64,000 bases of DNA from Kalaharituber pfeilii. Its lineage: Eukaryota; Ascomycota; Pezizomycetes; Pezizales; Pezizaceae. Position numbers and translations under genes: made by a program. Below are positions 63,055-64,000 of the stretch, piece by piece; position 1 is the first letter of the stretch; each line of letters begins with the position of its first letter. The stretch spans positions 372,001-436,000 of the forward strand of contig WHUZ01000019.1 in NCBI GenBank assembly GCA_015179045.1, given 5' to 3'. Under the pieces are notes generated by a model, which was not told where the DNA came from, ran no database searches, and saw only the letters and a list, made by a program, of their open reading frames with translations.

Positions 63055-64000
63055 TCAAGTCTCCGTCTCAACAGCTCCTCGCTCAAGCAGAAGTGAAACT
63101 ACCTTACTGTGCTTCCCATTCTTAGCAGCAGCCAGAGCACTTCCATACTCACCACCCATAAGGTTGACATTCGCACCTCGATCTAGCAGGAGTGAAACAC
63201 AATCCAACTTGCCCTTTACTGCTGCTGCAGCCAGAGCAGTTCCATACTTGCCACTCACAATGCTGATATCAGCCCCTCGCTCCAGCAGAAGTGAAACTAT
63301 CTTCAAATTGCCCCCGTGCGCAGCACCAGCCAATGCAGTCCCAAAGTGCCCGCCCACAAGGTTGATATCAGCCCCTCGCTCCAGCAGAAGTGAAACTATC
63401 TTCAAATTGCCCCCGTGCGCAGCACCAGCCAATGCAGTCCCAAAGTGCCCGCCCACAAGGTTGATATCAGCCCCTCGCTCCAGCAGAAGTGAAACTATCT
63501 CCAATTTGCCCCTGTACGCAGCAGCAGCCAATGCAGTCCCATACTTCCCGCCAACAAGGTTGATATCAGCCCCCCGCTCCAGCAGAAGTGAAACTATCTC
63601 CAATTTGCCCCTGTACGCAGCAGCAGCCAATGCAGTCCCAAAGTGCCCGCCCACAAGGTTGATATCAGCCCCCCGCTCCAGCAGAAGTGAAACTATCTCC
63701 AGGTTGCCGCTATATGCAGCACCTGCCACCGCAATCCCAATGTCCCCGCCCACAAGGTTGATATCAGCCCCTCGCTCCAGCAGAAGTGAAACTATTTCCA
63801 ATTTGCCCCTGTACGCAGCAGCAGCCAATGCAGTCCCATACTTCCCGCCAACAAGGTTGATATCAGCCCCCCGCTCCAGCAGAAGTGAAACACAATCCAA
63901 CCTGGCCCCATACGCAGCAGCAGCCAATGCAGTCCCAATGTCCCCACCCACAAGGTTGATATCAGCCCCCCGCTCCAGCAGAAGTGAAACTATCTGCAAT
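63055..64000 (-). CDS. NLR-type ankyrin-repeat protein, C-terminal part (runs off the window)
   Basis: The stop is at 63,055 and the frame is open to the right edge. The visible 314 residues are about nine and a half 33-residue ankyrin repeats of the same type as the 30,426 gene, ending in the identical GAVETET C-terminus after KHSKVVSLLLER. Unit order and variable residues differ from the paralogue (e.g. two adjacent identical HFGTALAGAAHGGNLK units). The 120 bp 3' flank also matches copy A. NACHT and N-terminal domains would lie beyond 64,000. Confidence 0.9.
   Translation of the reverse strand, partial: LQIVSLLLERGADINLVGGDIGTALAAAAYGARLDCVSLLLERGADINLVGGKYGTALAAAAYRGKLEIVSLLLERGADINLVGGDIGIAVAGAAYSGNLEIVSLLLERGADINLVGGHFGTALAAAAYRGKLEIVSLLLERGADINLVGGKYGTALAAAAYRGKLEIVSLLLERGADINLVGGHFGTALAGAAHGGNLKIVSLLLERGADINLVGGHFGTALAGAAHGGNLKIVSLLLERGADISIVSGKYGTALAAAAVKGKLDCVSLLLDRGANVNLMGGEYGSALAAAKNGKHSKVVSLLLERGAVETET

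Larger units (their letters stand above)
51594..63230 (+). repeat. Segmental duplication, copy B
   Basis: Direct-orientation counterpart of 23,751-~30,600, expanded by LINE A (55,488), LINE B (52,769; 60,955), the half-LINE (61,724), the hAT MITE (53,526) and three tail insertions, several with the empty site preserved in copy A. It lacks the MULE and solo LTR of copy A. Confidence 0.9.

Overview
The window looks like repeat-rich nuclear DNA of a filamentous ascomycete (Pezizomycotina). This is inferred from short introns with GT..AG ends and CTAAC/CTGAC branch sites, a fungal NLR with a NACHT_N-type N-terminus, NACHT domain and ankyrin repeats, a DUF4360-type secreted protein, and LINEs with an APE endonuclease, reverse transcriptase, RNase H and a C-terminal CCHC knuckle. 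I cannot name the genus. I saw no tRNA or rRNA genes and no bacterial features.

Layout. 1-23,700 is gene-poor. It holds one multi-exon gene running off the left edge, three or four unrecognised coding regions, an intact-looking DUF4360 secreted protein gene (22,037-22,636) and many short retroposed LINE ends. 23,751-~30,600 and 51,594-~63,230 are two direct copies of one segmental duplication. Each ends at the 3' end of an ankyrin-repeat NLR gene on the minus strand. The first NLR (30,426-35,280) can be assembled completely: eight exons, 1,374 codons before the stop, all phases consistent. The second runs off the right edge. 38,200-47,500 is a block of minisatellites, hAT-type elements and a Ty3/gypsy integrase scrap. 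48,333-50,816 is a LINE split by a MULE-like element. 55,488-60,276 is a near full-length but decayed LINE.

The main finding is the form of the retroposition. Two LINE families (A and B) have left about thirty insertions, many only 36-74 bp long. Typical copies have a homopolymer A-tail, only the last ~40 nt of the LINE, and a 9-14 bp target-site duplication (TSD). That terminal ~40 nt folds into a hairpin with covarying stem bases in family B. The 5' ends of the short copies pile up at the hairpin base. A few are shorter still (bodies of 18, 10, 7 and 0 nt); the last is a pure A-tract with a perfect 13 bp TSD that frameshifts a MULE transposase. The segmental duplication supplies paralogous empty sites that confirm several insertions in both directions.

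Other mobile elements with clear boundaries are a MULE with 125 bp terminal inverted repeats (TIRs) and a 9 bp TSD, whose empty site is preserved in the paralogous copy; a second MULE-like element with ~190 bp TIRs; two hAT-type elements with 8 bp TSDs; two ~290 bp solo-LTR-like elements with 4 bp TSDs; pogo-like MITEs; and an ORF1-only 'half-LINE'. The NLR ankyrin arrays are built of nearly identical 99 bp units that differ at a few positions, as expected for a rapidly reshuffled recognition surface.
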